64,000 bases of DNA from Solirubrum sp044628455 (GCF_044628455.1 NZ_JBIYZW010000001.1:1488001-1552000), one strand, 5' to 3'. Shown: positions 25,292 to 33,891, numbered from the stretch's first letter. The notes: a model not told the origin generated them from the letters alone. Program-made: numbers and translations.

Positions 25292-26431
25292 TCAGCTCCC
25301 CGATTTTACTGCGATTTCAATGCTCTGCCACAGCAGGCGGGCGCTTTCGTCCCAGCTGAAGCGCTGCGCGTTTACCAAACCCTGCTGAATCAGCTGCGCG
25401 CGCAGGCCGGCGTCGGAGTCGAGGCGCACGAGGGCGGCGGTGAGTTCTTCTACCGAAAACGGGTCGGCCAGCAGCGCGCCGCCGGGACCGGCCACCTCGG
25501 GCATGGAGCTGCGGTCGGAAGTAAGCACCGGGCAGCCGCTCTGCTGGGCCTCGACGATGGGAATGCCGAAGCCCTCGAAGTAGGGCACGTAGGCGCAGGC
25601 CCGGGCGGCGGCGTAGAGCTGCACCAGCTCCTCGTCGCTCACCCGGCCGGTGAGGTGCACGGTCGGCTGGTGCTGCATCTGCTGGTACACGTCCAGCATG
25701 GGTCCTGCCTTCCAGGCCTTGCGCCCCACGATGAGCAGCTGGGTATCGGAGTGGGTGCGGGCCTTGAACTGATCGAAGGCCCGCAGCAGGTTCACCAGAT
25801 TTTTGCGCGGCTGCAGGGCGCCCACGAACAGCACGTAGGGCCGGCCCCCGCTGAAGCGCTGACGCACCGCGGCCTGCTCGGCCTCGGGCAGGGGCCGGAA
25901 GCGGGCGTCGGCGGCGTTGTACACCACGTCGATGCGTTCGGCCGGAATACCGTAGGTGCGCACCACGTCCTGGCGGGTAGCTTCCGACACGGCCACGAGG
26001 CGGCGGGAGGCGCGGGCAAAGCGCGGGGTGAAGTAGCGGTAGTAGCGGTTGATGAGCCGGCCGGTGTCGTGGGGGAAGTGCTCGAAGGCCAGATCATGGA
26101 GCACCGTTACGCGCGGCACGGCGGTGTTGAGGGTGGTGTAGCCGTCGGTGCTCAGAAACACGGCCGGGCGGTGGCGGCGCAGCCAGGCGGCCACGGCACC
26201 CTCGAACCAGGCCAGCCACAGCAGCGGGTGGCGGGCCGGCGGAAACAGCACGTGGGGCACCACGTTGTCGGCGAAGCGGTAGCGCGGGTCGAAGGGCCGG
26301 TCGAAGAGGAAGTGAAACCGGTGCTCGGGGTGCTCGCGCACCAGCCGGCTCAGCGTCTCGTAGGTGAAGCGGCCGATGCCTTCGAGCTGGTTGCCGGGCA
26401 GCAGGAAGCGGACGTTGACGGCTATTTCCAA
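25292..26431 (-). CDS. Family 4 glycosyltransferase
   Basis: A 379-residue GT4 (GT-B fold) enzyme. The N-terminal half opens with VNVRFLLPGNQLEGIGRF; the C-terminal nucleotide-sugar domain shows VLFVGALQPRKNLVNLL, HLTGRVSDEELVQLYAAA and the EX7E motif in EGFGIPIVEAQQSGCPV. No ATG exists at the expected N-terminus. The TTG at 26429-26431 (MEIAVNVRF) is the best start, because the much longer open frame upstream runs into repeats and the flippase gene. It lies 150 nt after the flippase gene on the same strand and would add a sugar to the lipid-linked repeat unit. Confidence 0.88.
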   Translation of the reverse strand: MEIAVNVRFLLPGNQLEGIGRFTYETLSRLVREHPEHRFHFLFDRPFDPRYRFADNVVPHVLFPPARHPLLWLAWFEGAVAAWLRRHRPAVFLSTDGYTTLNTAVPRVTVLHDLAFEHFPHDTGRLINRYYRYFTPRFARASRRLVAVSEATRQDVVRTYGIPAERIDVVYNAADARFRPLPEAEQAAVRQRFSGGRPYVLFVGALQPRKNLVNLLRAFDQFKARTHSDTQLLIVGRKAWKAGPMLDVYQQMQHQPTVHLTGRVSDEELVQLYAAARACAYVPYFEGFGIPIVEAQQSGCPVLTSDRSSMPEVAGPGGALLADPFSVEELTAALVRLDSDAGLRAQLIQQGLVNAQRFSWDESARLLWQSIEIAVKSGS

Positions 26432-26580
26432 GGTGGGGCTAATGTGAGGGAATGGGCCTAAATGTGATGCGCTTCGCTGATGTGCAGGAATGTGCTTCGC
26501 TTCGCGAATGTGCTGGATGTGGCGAATGGGAATAATTGGCGGGCGGATATGGGCTGGTGGGCTGGATTGAGGCCCTGCTG
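26432..26580. repeat. Loose octad repeats between flippase and GT4
   Basis: The gap is filled by variants of AATGTG(AG), such as AATGTGAG, AAATGTGATG, GATGTGCAGG and GAATGTGC, interspersed with GCTTCGC. The pattern is a degenerate member of the AATGGGTG family at 21741 and 32204. No gene or clear promoter is seen. Confidence 0.5.
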
Positions 26581-28107
26581 TTATGCGGCGGGTTTGCGGC
26601 GCAGGGCCAGCAGCTCCTGCCCCCGCACCACGCCGGTGGCCAGCAGCAGCAGGGCAAAAACGGCCGCGGCCAGCAGGCTTTCGGGCAGCCAGTGCAGGCG
26701 CAGGGTTTGCAGGCCGTACCAGGCCCCGCACAGCAGCGCGAAGGCCAGGGCCATGCGCCCGATCATGCCCCAGGGCACGGCCACCCGGGCGCGGCGCTGC
26801 ACCAGCCACACGTAGCCGCCCGACACAAACACGGCGCACACCAGCGTGTTGGCGGCCCCGGCCAGGGCGCCGTACTCGGGCAGCAGCCACACGTTCAGCG
26901 CAATGTTCAGGGCGCTGCTCAAGCCCACCAGCCAGCCCACCGGCCGCTCGAAGCTGGTGCTGGTGAGCAGGGTGCTGTAGATGGCGAAGAAGCCGTGCAC
27001 CAGCACGTTCAGAAACAGGATCTTGGCGCACAAGGTCATGCGGGCCAGCTCGGCGGCGGTGCTGTTGGTGTACTGCCAGAACAGCACCTCGCCCCGAAAC
27101 AGCACGAAGGCGCACACCAGCAGCAAAGGCACGGCGGCCACGCGCTGCCCAAACCAGAGCAGCTCGCGCTGCTCGTCGCGGCGGTGCAGGGCGTGGGCAA
27201 ACTTGGCGAAGAACAGCGGCAGCACCGTCCACAGGTAAATCATCACGGCATCGACCCAGCGGTAGGCGCCCGCGTAGTAGCCCGCTTCCCGGGCCGAGGA
27301 CAGGCGCTCGAGCATCACCATGTCGATGCGCTCGTTGATGCCGTAGAGCAGGGTGATGAGGGCAAAGGGCACGCTGCCGCGCAGCACCGTGCCCACCCGC
27401 TGCCGGCTCAGCTGCCAGCGCACCCGCCCAAACAGCCGGCTCACCAGCCCATACAGCAGCACGAAGGTGAAGCCCGCCGCCACCGTGCGCGCCCCCACGT
27501 AGTTGTTGAGCGTGATGCCCAGGGGCAGCAGCACCAGCACCAGACCCAGCAGCAGGGCTTTCTCGAATACCGACAGCCAGGCGTCGGTGTTGAAGTGCTG
27601 GTGGGCCTGCACCGCCCCGCGCAGAAACTGCGCGTACTGGGTCAGCAGCAAACTGATGCCCAGCACCACCAGCAGGGTGAGCGTGTGGCCGCGGTAGCCG
27701 ATGCTCCAGCCCAGAATCACCATCAGGCCAAGGAACAGCGCGCTCAGCACGCCCCGCAGCGGCAGAATGGTGGGGAAGTTCTCGGGCAGAAAGCTGGGCT
27801 GCACGGCCACCTGCTTGGTAGTGTGCTGCGTCAGCCCCAGGTCCGACACGGCCGCCAGCACCATGGTCAGGGCGTAGAGGGCCGTGAAGGTGCCGAAGGC
27901 GGCGTGGCCCAGGCGGTCCTGCACCACGTTTTCGACCACCACCCAGCCCGGCTTGATGAGCAGGTTGAGCAGCACCGCGAGGCTGATATTTCCGAAGAAG
28001 CGTTTGATGCCGGCGAAATCTGAGGTGGGCCGCAAAACTACCAAAAAGGCAGGCCGCCGCGGTTTTTTCTGGTAACTTTGTCGAGGCGTGGGCCGGCGTT
28101 TCGGCAC
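26581..28107 (-). CDS. Oligosaccharide flippase (Wzx/MATE-like polysaccharide exporter)
   Basis: A polytopic inner-membrane protein of up to 508 residues with about 12-14 hydrophobic segments, of the Wzx/MVF type that flips lipid-linked oligosaccharides. The family-like start FAGIKRFFGNISLAVLLNLLIKPGW lies at residues ~31-55. The exact start is uncertain: the longest frame begins with GTG at 28107 and adds a basic 30-residue tail (KRRPTPRQSYQKKPRR), and no ATG exists closer to the first membrane span. It is divergent from the Wzz-like gene, with the two start regions only 35 nt apart around a 12-bp inverted repeat. Role in export of the cluster's polysaccharide is inferred from context. Confidence 0.85.
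   Translation of the reverse strand: MPKRRPTPRQSYQKKPRRPAFLVVLRPTSDFAGIKRFFGNISLAVLLNLLIKPGWVVVENVVQDRLGHAAFGTFTALYALTMVLAAVSDLGLTQHTTKQVAVQPSFLPENFPTILPLRGVLSALFLGLMVILGWSIGYRGHTLTLLVVLGISLLLTQYAQFLRGAVQAHQHFNTDAWLSVFEKALLLGLVLVLLPLGITLNNYVGARTVAAGFTFVLLYGLVSRLFGRVRWQLSRQRVGTVLRGSVPFALITLLYGINERIDMVMLERLSSAREAGYYAGAYRWVDAVMIYLWTVLPLFFAKFAHALHRRDEQRELLWFGQRVAAVPLLLVCAFVLFRGEVLFWQYTNSTAAELARMTLCAKILFLNVLVHGFFAIYSTLLTSTSFERPVGWLVGLSSALNIALNVWLLPEYGALAGAANTLVCAVFVSGGYVWLVQRRARVAVPWGMIGRMALAFALLCGAWYGLQTLRLHWLPESLLAAAVFALLLLATGVVRGQELLALRRKPAA
28073..28080 (+). promoter_or_regulatory. Probable -7 box TAACTTTG for the Wzz/ligase operon
   Basis: Exact TAnnTTTG match 62 nt before the Wzz-like start codon. 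No convincing -33 TTG is seen at the expected distance, so confidence is moderate. Transcription would begin at about 28086, placing the 12-bp inverted repeat 28085-28118 at the very 5' end of the mRNA. Confidence 0.5.
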
Positions 28108-28118
28108 CGGCCCACGCC
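28085..28118. promoter_or_regulatory. 12-bp inverted repeat between divergent export genes
   Basis: GGCGTGGGCCGG (28085-28096) and its exact complement (28107-28118) with a 10-nt spacer, placed between the flippase and Wzz genes. It may be an operator acting on both directions or a leader hairpin of the Wzz message. It also overlaps the GTG proposed for the flippase. Confidence 0.55.
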
Positions 28119-28142
28119 GCTATTCACCCCATTCAGTTTGGC

Positions 28143-29237
28143 ATGTCCGCTCGCCCGTACTCGTTGCTTAGCCTTTGGCCCATTGTTCAGCGCTGGAAAA
28201 ACCTGGTACTAGGCGCCGTGGCGCTGGCCGCCGTGGTGAGTGCGGTGGTGGCCCTTTTGCTGCCCAACATCTACCGGTCCACGTCGGTGTTTTACCCCAC
28301 CAACCCGCAGACCACCGACCCCGACCGCATCGTGACGGAGGGCGGCAAGCTGGAGCTGGGCGGCCGCGCCGAAGACCTGGACCGGGTACTGACCATTGGC
28401 AACTCGCTGCCGGTGGCCGAGTACATCATCAAGAAGTACCGGCTGCACCAGCACTACGAGTTCGGCCAGCCCGGCGACGAGCAGGCCGACCAGGCCGCCC
28501 TCGACGAGTTTGCCGCCAACCTCGACATCGTGCACAACGAGCGCGACGCCATTGAGCTGACCTTCCAGGACCGCGACAAGCAGCTGGCCGCCCGCATTGC
28601 CAACGACCTGGTGGCCCTCATCGACTCGTTTAACCAGCAGCTGACCCTAGACAACCGCCGCTCGGTGCTCGACCTCTACCGCAGCCGCTACAACTTTCTG
28701 AGCCGCGAGTACGCCAGCACGCGGCAGGCCCTCATTGCCGGCCGCCGCCGCTACGGCATCTACGGCATGGACCGCGAGTCGCGCTACCTGGCCCAGGAAA
28801 TCATCCGCACCGAGTCGGCCCTGCGCCAGGCCGAGGGCGAGGGCAACAGCGGCCGGGCCGCGGGTTTGCGCCGGGCCCTGCGCGGCCTCACCGAGGTAGA
28901 GGGCGGCAACCGACTGAACCTGGAAAACTTCGTGCAGGGCGCCGACTCGATGAGCACGCTCTACGCCCGCTTCAACAACCTGCAGGAGCGCCTGGTGAGG
29001 TCGCGCGAGGCCTACGAATCGGCCGACCTGGCGCTGAAGGGCCGCATCTCGTCGCTGTACGTGGTGCAGAAGGCCTACCCCGCCACCAAGAAAGCCAAGC
29101 CCATCCGCTGGCTGATCGTGGCCTCGTCGGTGGTCATTACCCTGGCCTTGTCCATCATCTTCATTACCCTGCTGGAACTGTTCCGCCGCAACAGCCAGCG
29201 CTTCGTGGTGGCGGCTCCCGAGCGCGTAGCCCGATGA
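28143..29237 (+). CDS. Wzz/GNVR-type polysaccharide chain-length determinant
   Basis: A 364-residue inner-membrane protein with one membrane span near each end (about 23-43 and 322-345) and a large periplasmic region between, the topology of Wzz-type co-polymerases. The opening YSLLSLWPIVQRWKN and IYRSTSVFYPTNPQT fit the family. The middle is rich in charged coiled-coil-like helices. Near the second span, the AYPATKKAKPIRW motif matches the conserved proline/lysine-rich end. It controls the length or export of polysaccharide made by the polymerase encoded next. Its stop codon overlaps the next start (ATGA at 29234-29237), indicating translational coupling. It lacks a kinase domain. Confidence 0.87.
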   Translation: MSARPYSLLSLWPIVQRWKNLVLGAVALAAVVSAVVALLLPNIYRSTSVFYPTNPQTTDPDRIVTEGGKLELGGRAEDLDRVLTIGNSLPVAEYIIKKYRLHQHYEFGQPGDEQADQAALDEFAANLDIVHNERDAIELTFQDRDKQLAARIANDLVALIDSFNQQLTLDNRRSVLDLYRSRYNFLSREYASTRQALIAGRRRYGIYGMDRESRYLAQEIIRTESALRQAEGEGNSGRAAGLRRALRGLTEVEGGNRLNLENFVQGADSMSTLYARFNNLQERLVRSREAYESADLALKGRISSLYVVQKAYPATKKAKPIRWLIVASSVVITLALSIIFITLLELFRRNSQRFVVAAPERVAR

Positions 29238-30697
29238 ACGCCCGCCTGGCCCGGCTGCTGCCGCAGGATGCGGACCAGCGCGCCTTCGCGGCCTTCGTGC
29301 TGCTGCTGCTGGGCGGCGGGGCCACGGTGCTGCTCAGCGGCAGTCCGTTGGGCTTGCTGCCCGTGGTGGCCGTGCTGGGCCTGGGCGTGCTAGTGGTGGA
29401 CTGGCGCTGGGTGTACTACCTGCTGCTGACCACCCTGGCCTTTTCGCGCGAGCTGCCGCTGCCCGGCGGCCTGAGCCTCGACGTGCCCTCGGAGCCGCTG
29501 ATGCTGGTGCTACTGGGCTGCCTGGGCGTGGCCATGCTCACCGGCCGCAGCGGCCTCACGCGCCGCGAAGTGCTGCACCCGCTGGTGCTGGTGCTGGGCC
29601 TTACGCTGCTGTGGGCGGGCGTATCCACCCTGTTTTCGGTGGATACCGGCAAGTCGGTGAAGTACCTACTGGCCAAGTCCTGGTACATCGGCCCCTTCCT
29701 GTTTGTGACGCTGATGCTGGTGCGCCGCCCCGCCGACGTGTGGCGGGTGGCGGCCTGCCACGCCTTCGGGGCCAGCATCACGGTGCTGAGCACGGGCCTG
29801 CGCCACGCGGCCACCGGCTTTTCGTTCGACACCATCAACAAGGCCGTTCAGCCCTTCTACATCAACCACGTCATCTTCGCCACGGTGCTGGCCTTGCTGC
29901 TGCCCTACGCCTTCTACGCCCAGCGGGGCAGCCGGGGCCGCACGCGGCTGCTCTGGCGCGGGGTCATGGGGCTGCTCGCCTTCGGCCTGCTGATTTCTTA
30001 CACCCGCGCCTCGGTGCTGTCGATTCCGGTGGCGGCGCTGTTTTATGTGGTGCTGCGCCTGCGCCTCACGCGCTGGGTGCTGGTGGGGGCGGTGACCGGG
30101 GCCCTGGGCGCGGGGCTGTACTTCGTGAAGGAAAACAACTTCATGCTCTACGCCCCCGACTTCGAGAAAACCATCTTCAACGGCCAGAACTTCGAGAAGC
30201 ACCTGGAGGCCACCTACAAGCTGGAAGACGTGTCGGGCATGGAGCGGGTGTACCGCTGGGTGGCGGCCGTGCGCATGCTGGCCGACAAACCCCTGACCGG
30301 CAGCGGCCCGGCCACTTTCTACCCCGAGTACAAGCGCTACACCGTCAAGAGCTTCCGCACCTACGTGAGCGACAACCCCGAGAAGTCGACCACCCACAAC
30401 TACTTTTTGCTGCAGCTGGCCGAGCAGGGGCTGCCGGGCTTTGCCCTGTTCGTGGTGCTGCTCGCCACCACCCTGCTGTTTGCCGAAAACCTCTACCACC
30501 GCACCCTGGGCCGGCCCGAGCTGCGGCGCGTGGTGCTGGCCACGACCCTCTCGCTGGTGGTCATCATCTTTCACCTGCTGCTCAACGAGCTGATCGAGGT
30601 CGACAAAATCGGCTCGTTCTTCTTTATCGGCCTGGCCATTCTCATCCGCGCCGAGCACTGGGTCGACGAGGAACACCAGCTGGCCGAGGCCGACTAA
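29234..30697 (+). CDS. O-antigen ligase/polymerase family membrane protein
   Basis: A 487-residue polytopic protein with about 11-12 membrane segments and one large periplasmic loop (about residues 300-390). This is the pattern of WaaL/Wzy-type enzymes. The loop holds VYRWVAAVRMLADKPLTGSGPATFYPEY followed by the conserved THNYFLLQLAEQGLPG, whose histidine is part of the family's catalytic region. It polymerises or ligates lipid-linked repeat units on the periplasmic face. It is translationally coupled to the Wzz-like gene upstream by a four-base overlap, so the two proteins are likely partners. The downstream region has GTAGAGACGC hairpins rather than a plain terminator. Confidence 0.88.
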   Translation: MNARLARLLPQDADQRAFAAFVLLLLGGGATVLLSGSPLGLLPVVAVLGLGVLVVDWRWVYYLLLTTLAFSRELPLPGGLSLDVPSEPLMLVLLGCLGVAMLTGRSGLTRREVLHPLVLVLGLTLLWAGVSTLFSVDTGKSVKYLLAKSWYIGPFLFVTLMLVRRPADVWRVAACHAFGASITVLSTGLRHAATGFSFDTINKAVQPFYINHVIFATVLALLLPYAFYAQRGSRGRTRLLWRGVMGLLAFGLLISYTRASVLSIPVAALFYVVLRLRLTRWVLVGAVTGALGAGLYFVKENNFMLYAPDFEKTIFNGQNFEKHLEATYKLEDVSGMERVYRWVAAVRMLADKPLTGSGPATFYPEYKRYTVKSFRTYVSDNPEKSTTHNYFLLQLAEQGLPGFALFVVLLATTLLFAENLYHRTLGRPELRRVVLATTLSLVVIIFHLLLNELIEVDKIGSFFFIGLAILIRAEHWVDEEHQLAEAD

Positions 30698-30725
30698 CGC
30701 GGCGCAGGCCCGGTTCCGGCCCGGT

Positions 30726-30926
30726 GTAGAGACGCATAGTTGCGTCTCCTCGTCCGCGCCGCTCGAACGTCAGTCGTTCAACGTAGAGACGCAACCGCAG
30801 GAAGGCGTAGCCAACTAGGCGTCTCTACCCACGGGTTACCCCGTTCGCCAATCGGAAATAGCGCCCGGCCGCTTAGCGCGCGTCGGCCAAACGGCCACCC
30901 GCCCAAAAACCAAAAACCAACAACGA
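30726..30926. repeat. GTAGAGACGC hairpin repeats and heptads
   Basis: One compact hairpin, GAGACGCA-TAGT-TGCGTCTC (30729-30748), and one wide pair, GTAGAGACGC (30783-30792) with GCGTCTCTAC (30819-30828), belong to the same repeat family. A smaller GAACG/CGTTC pair lies between them. A short CCAAAAACCAACAAC heptad run (30899-30926) abuts the phosphatase stop codon. They lie between convergent genes and may serve as bidirectional transcript ends. Confidence 0.6.
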
Positions 30927-30930
30927 GCCG

Positions 30931-32199
30931 CTATTTAAACCGGCAGCTCAGGATGGTAATGTCGTCGGCGAAGTGCGCGCCCTTGGCGTTGAATTGCTCG
31001 ATGCGCTCCAGCAGGGAGGCGTGCACCTTGGGCAGGGGCACGTAGCGCAGCTCCTGCAGGGCCCGCAGCAGGCCTTCCTCGCCGAACTCGTTGCCCTCGG
31101 CGTCGAACACCTCGGTCAGGCCGTCGGTGTAAGTCAGCAGCAGGGTGCGCGGGGGCACGGTCAGCTCGCCCACCTGCAGCAGGGGCAGCTCGTCCATCAC
31201 GCCCAGCATGATGGCGCCGGTTTTGAGCAGCTGCACCGGGCCCTGGTCGGGCAGCAGCAGCGGGTCGTTGTGGCCGGCGTTGACGTACTGCAGATGGCGG
31301 GTGCGGCGGTTGTAGATGCCGAAGAAGGCGGTGATGAACCGGTCGCCGCCGGAGTTGCGGAAAATCAGGTAGTTGAGTTCCTGCACGATGGTGGCCAGCT
31401 CGGCCTTTTGCCGCAGCAGGGTGCGCAGCCCGGCCTGGAAGTTCGACATCAGCAGCGAGGCGCCCACGCCCTTGCCCGACACGTCGGCGGCGCAGAACAG
31501 AAACCGGTCCTGGTCGATGTCGACCACGTCGTAGAAGTCGCCGCCCACGGCCGTGTGCGGAATGTAGGAGGCGTGCACCGCCGCGCCGGCGTCGTTGGGC
31601 AACTTGCCGGGAAACAGCATGGCCTGCACTTCCTGGGCAATTTCGATTTCCTTGCGCACGGCCGCGGCCGTCACCTGCTGGCGCACCAGCCGCCGCGAGG
31701 TCACGGCCCCGAGCAGAATCTGGCTCAGCGAGTCGATAAAGCTCACGGCCTCCTGCCGGGCCTCGGCCGACACGGTGTAGTTCTGGTTGAGCGGGCCAAT
31801 GAACACCAGCCCCAGCAGCTGCTCGCCCTCGTAGGCGGGCATCACCGTCTCAAATGCCTGCCAGGGCGCGTCCAGCTCCAGGTCGGCGACGGCGGCCAGG
31901 TGCTCGGGCGGAAACCGCTGCAGGCGCTCGGGCAGGGCCTGGCTCAGAAACTCGGGCAGCTTGGGCCCGAAAGCCGTGGCGCAGCGCCACTGGTCGTCCT
32001 CCACCACGTACACGGCCACCTGGCGCAGCCCCAGCTGCCCGAGCAGGGTAAACTGGAAGATCTTGTAGAGGTTCTCGTCGTTGGACTCCTCGTTGACGGC
32101 CCGGGTAATTTCGAGCAGGGCCGCCAGCTCGCGCTCCTTGAGCTTGAGCAGCAGGTGTTCTTCCCGGGATATGGTAACGAAAGGCGAGGAATCGGGCAT
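30931..32199 (-). CDS. GAF-domain SpoIIE/RsbU-type protein serine phosphatase
   Basis: A 422-residue cytoplasmic phosphatase of the PP2C/SpoIIE group that usually acts on anti-anti-sigma factors or other partner-switching proteins. Residues ~25-185 form a GAF-like sensor (RAVNEESNDENLYKIFQFTLL, VYVVEDDQWRC). Residues ~205-420 are the phosphatase with metal-binding GGDFYDVVDID, ADVSGKGVGASLLMSNFQAG, YVNAGHNDPLLL, TYTDGLTEVFDAEG and FADDITIL. The start at 32199 (MPDSSPFVTIS) is preferred, since the 26 upstream codons are an octad repeat read in frame. Its partner proteins are not encoded nearby. Confidence 0.92.
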   Translation of the reverse strand: MPDSSPFVTISREEHLLLKLKERELAALLEITRAVNEESNDENLYKIFQFTLLGQLGLRQVAVYVVEDDQWRCATAFGPKLPEFLSQALPERLQRFPPEHLAAVADLELDAPWQAFETVMPAYEGEQLLGLVFIGPLNQNYTVSAEARQEAVSFIDSLSQILLGAVTSRRLVRQQVTAAAVRKEIEIAQEVQAMLFPGKLPNDAGAAVHASYIPHTAVGGDFYDVVDIDQDRFLFCAADVSGKGVGASLLMSNFQAGLRTLLRQKAELATIVQELNYLIFRNSGGDRFITAFFGIYNRRTRHLQYVNAGHNDPLLLPDQGPVQLLKTGAIMLGVMDELPLLQVGELTVPPRTLLLTYTDGLTEVFDAEGNEFGEEGLLRALQELRYVPLPKVHASLLERIEQFNAKGAHFADDITILSCRFK

Positions 32200-32203
32200 A
32201 GGA

Positions 32204-32307
32204 GCAATGGGTGAATGGGTGAATGAGCGAATGCGTGAATGAAGGGCTGGGTAGCTGACGGAATGAGCATCAGTCATTCACCCATTTACTCATTCACCCA
32301 TTGCCTT
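32204..32307. repeat. Octad repeats forming long inverted arms
   Basis: About five AATGGGTG/AATGAGCG units (from 32204) and three or four complementary units (CATTCACC, CATTTACT, CATTCACC, to 32307) flank a non-repetitive centre containing GCTGACGG. The outer 30 nt on each side are complementary with only a few mismatches. It occupies almost the whole gap between the ABC permease stop and the phosphatase start, so it would form a large hairpin in any readthrough transcript. Confidence 0.75.
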
Positions 32308-32309
32308 CT

Positions 32310-33494
32310 TCATCCCAGGGGAGTTTTGGGGTCGTAGGCGTCGCGCAGGCCGTTGCCCAGCAAGTTAAAGCTTAAAACCAGCAAGCTGATGGCCGTGCTG
32401 GGCAGCAGCGTGAGCCAGAGCCCGGCGCGGGTGCCCAGCAGGTCGTAGCCTTCCTTCACCATCAGGCCCCAGGAAGGCGCCGGCGGCTGCACGCCCAGCC
32501 CCAGGAAGCTCAGGCCGGCTTCGAGCAGGATGGCGGCGGCGAAGTTGCTGGTGGCAATGACGATGAGCGGCCCCAGCAGGTTGGGCAGCAGGTGCCGGGC
32601 CAGCAGGCGCGCGGTGGGCAAACCCAGCACCCGGCCGGCCTCCACGAAGGTTTTCTCGCGCAAACTCAGCATCTGCCCGCGCACCACCCGGGCCACGTCG
32701 ACCCACATGGTGAGGCCCACGGCCACGAAGGAAGTCCACACGCCTTTTGAGCCGAAGGCCAGCGAAATGGCAATGACCAGCATGATGCCCGGAATGCTCC
32801 ACACCACCGTCATCAAACCCAGCAGCAGCGAGTCGAGCCAGCCGCCGGCGTAGCCCGCCACCGCGCCCACCGTCACGCCGATGAGCAGGGAGATGAGCAC
32901 CGCCACCAGCCCGATGCCCAGGGAGATGCGCGTGCCCAGCAGCAGGCGGCTGAGCACGTCGCGCCCGGCCTTGTCGGTTCCCAGCCAGTAAGTGCGCTGC
33001 TCGATGTGCTCCTGCTCCACCAGCCGCTGCAGCTCGGCGGCGCTACCCGGGCGGCCGGTTGCTTCCGGCAGGGCCAGGCGCAGCTCGGGTTCGGCCAGGG
33101 CGCCCTTCACCCGGTAGGGCTGCACCCGCAGCGTGTCGCCCACGATGCGGTAGCCGGCAATGGCCACCGCCTGCGAGCGGGCCGGCGCCCCGCCCCACCA
33201 GCGCTGCAGCACCGAGGGCTCGGCCCCGCGGCCCTGGGCCAGGGGCCGGTGCAGAATGGTAACGGCGGTGCCCGGCGGTTGCTTCTGCAGCTGTACCAGC
33301 CCGTCGTTGGCGTTGGGCGTGGGGTCGGGCAGAATGAGGTAGCCCAGCAAGGCCAGTCCCGTGCACAGCACGATAAAGGCCAGGCCGGCCATGGCCGGGC
33401 CGTTGGCCAGCAGGCGCTGGCGCACGTAGTAGCCCGGCGTGCGCACGGGCGCGGCCGACGCGGGCAGCACGGGGGGCGCAGCAGCCGCGGCCAT
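32310..33494 (-). CDS. DppC/OppC-type ABC transporter permease
   Basis: A 394-residue inner-membrane permease of a peptide- or nickel-type ABC importer. The family entry WLGTDKAGRDVLSRLLLGTR lies near residue 170, followed by five or six membrane spans. The EAA loop contacting the ATPase is EAGRVLGLPTARLLARHLLPNLLGP, followed by EAGLSFLGLGVQPPAPSWG. An extra ~120-residue periplasmic segment lies between the first span and the core. No partner permease, ATPase or binding-protein gene is adjacent, so the rest of the transporter must be encoded elsewhere. The start overlaps the stop of a small upstream gene (TGATG), implying coupling. Confidence 0.9.
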   Translation of the reverse strand: MAAAAAPPVLPASAAPVRTPGYYVRQRLLANGPAMAGLAFIVLCTGLALLGYLILPDPTPNANDGLVQLQKQPPGTAVTILHRPLAQGRGAEPSVLQRWWGGAPARSQAVAIAGYRIVGDTLRVQPYRVKGALAEPELRLALPEATGRPGSAAELQRLVEQEHIEQRTYWLGTDKAGRDVLSRLLLGTRISLGIGLVAVLISLLIGVTVGAVAGYAGGWLDSLLLGLMTVVWSIPGIMLVIAISLAFGSKGVWTSFVAVGLTMWVDVARVVRGQMLSLREKTFVEAGRVLGLPTARLLARHLLPNLLGPLIVIATSNFAAAILLEAGLSFLGLGVQPPAPSWGLMVKEGYDLLGTRAGLWLTLLPSTAISLLVLSFNLLGNGLRDAYDPKTPLG

Positions 33495-33751
33495 CAGCGG
33501 GTGTTGTGCTGCAGCAGCCCCTGCTTCGAGGCCAGGAAGTAGGCGTCGGGGCCGATGGCGCCGAAGGAGGTGGGCTCGTAGGCCAGCTCGGTGTCGGGGT
33601 CGGGCCAGTAGCAGCGGATCAGGTCCTGCTCGAGCAGGCGGCGCAGGGTTTGCTCCAGCGCGGCCGGCTTCAGCTGGGTGCGCTGCTGCAGGTCGCGGAA
33701 CGAGGTGACGAAGTACAGCTCGTCGAGAAGGTCGAATTCGGAGTCGGTCAC
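33494..33751 (-). CDS. Small winged-helix-like protein coupled to ABC permease
   Basis: An 85-residue cytoplasmic protein I do not recognise by name. The helix pattern FRDLQQRTQLKPAALEQTLRRLLEQDLIRCYW followed by a short beta hairpin is reminiscent of a winged helix, with ALEQTLRRLLEQ as a possible recognition helix. This is a tentative reading. The start is GTG (33749-33751). Its stop codon shares bases with the permease ATG (TGATG), so the two are translated together. DNA-binding control of the permease is possible, but so is a structural role. Confidence 0.6.
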   Translation of the reverse strand: MTDSEFDLLDELYFVTSFRDLQQRTQLKPAALEQTLRRLLEQDLIRCYWPDPDTELAYEPTSFGAIGPDAYFLASKQGLLQHNTR

Positions 33752-33859
33752 GGGAGGCGAAGTCAGCTGATGACGGGCAAAGGTATCATGGGCGGGCCGG
33801 AAACGCAGCCGCGGCGCGGGGGCTTGTCGACGGCCCTAGCCCGCTGCGGTTCGGGCCGC

Positions 33860-33891
33860 AAAAAAGCCCCCAACCGGCTGGTCGGGGGCTT
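33860..33891 (-). terminator. Intrinsic terminator of the 138-aa gene
   Basis: On the minus strand a stem of about 12 pairs (33880-33891 with 33864-33875, one G-U) and a GCCG-type 4-nt loop end in GGGGGCTTTTTT. It lies about 50 nt after the stop codon of the minus-strand gene 33939-34355. On the plus strand the same stem has a mismatch, so orientation is clear. Confidence 0.85.

Noticed and set aside
28033..28040. Minus-strand TAGTTTTG as the flippase promoter
   Set aside because: It lies inside the open frame with no usable start codon close downstream and no -33 box, so it is probably chance.
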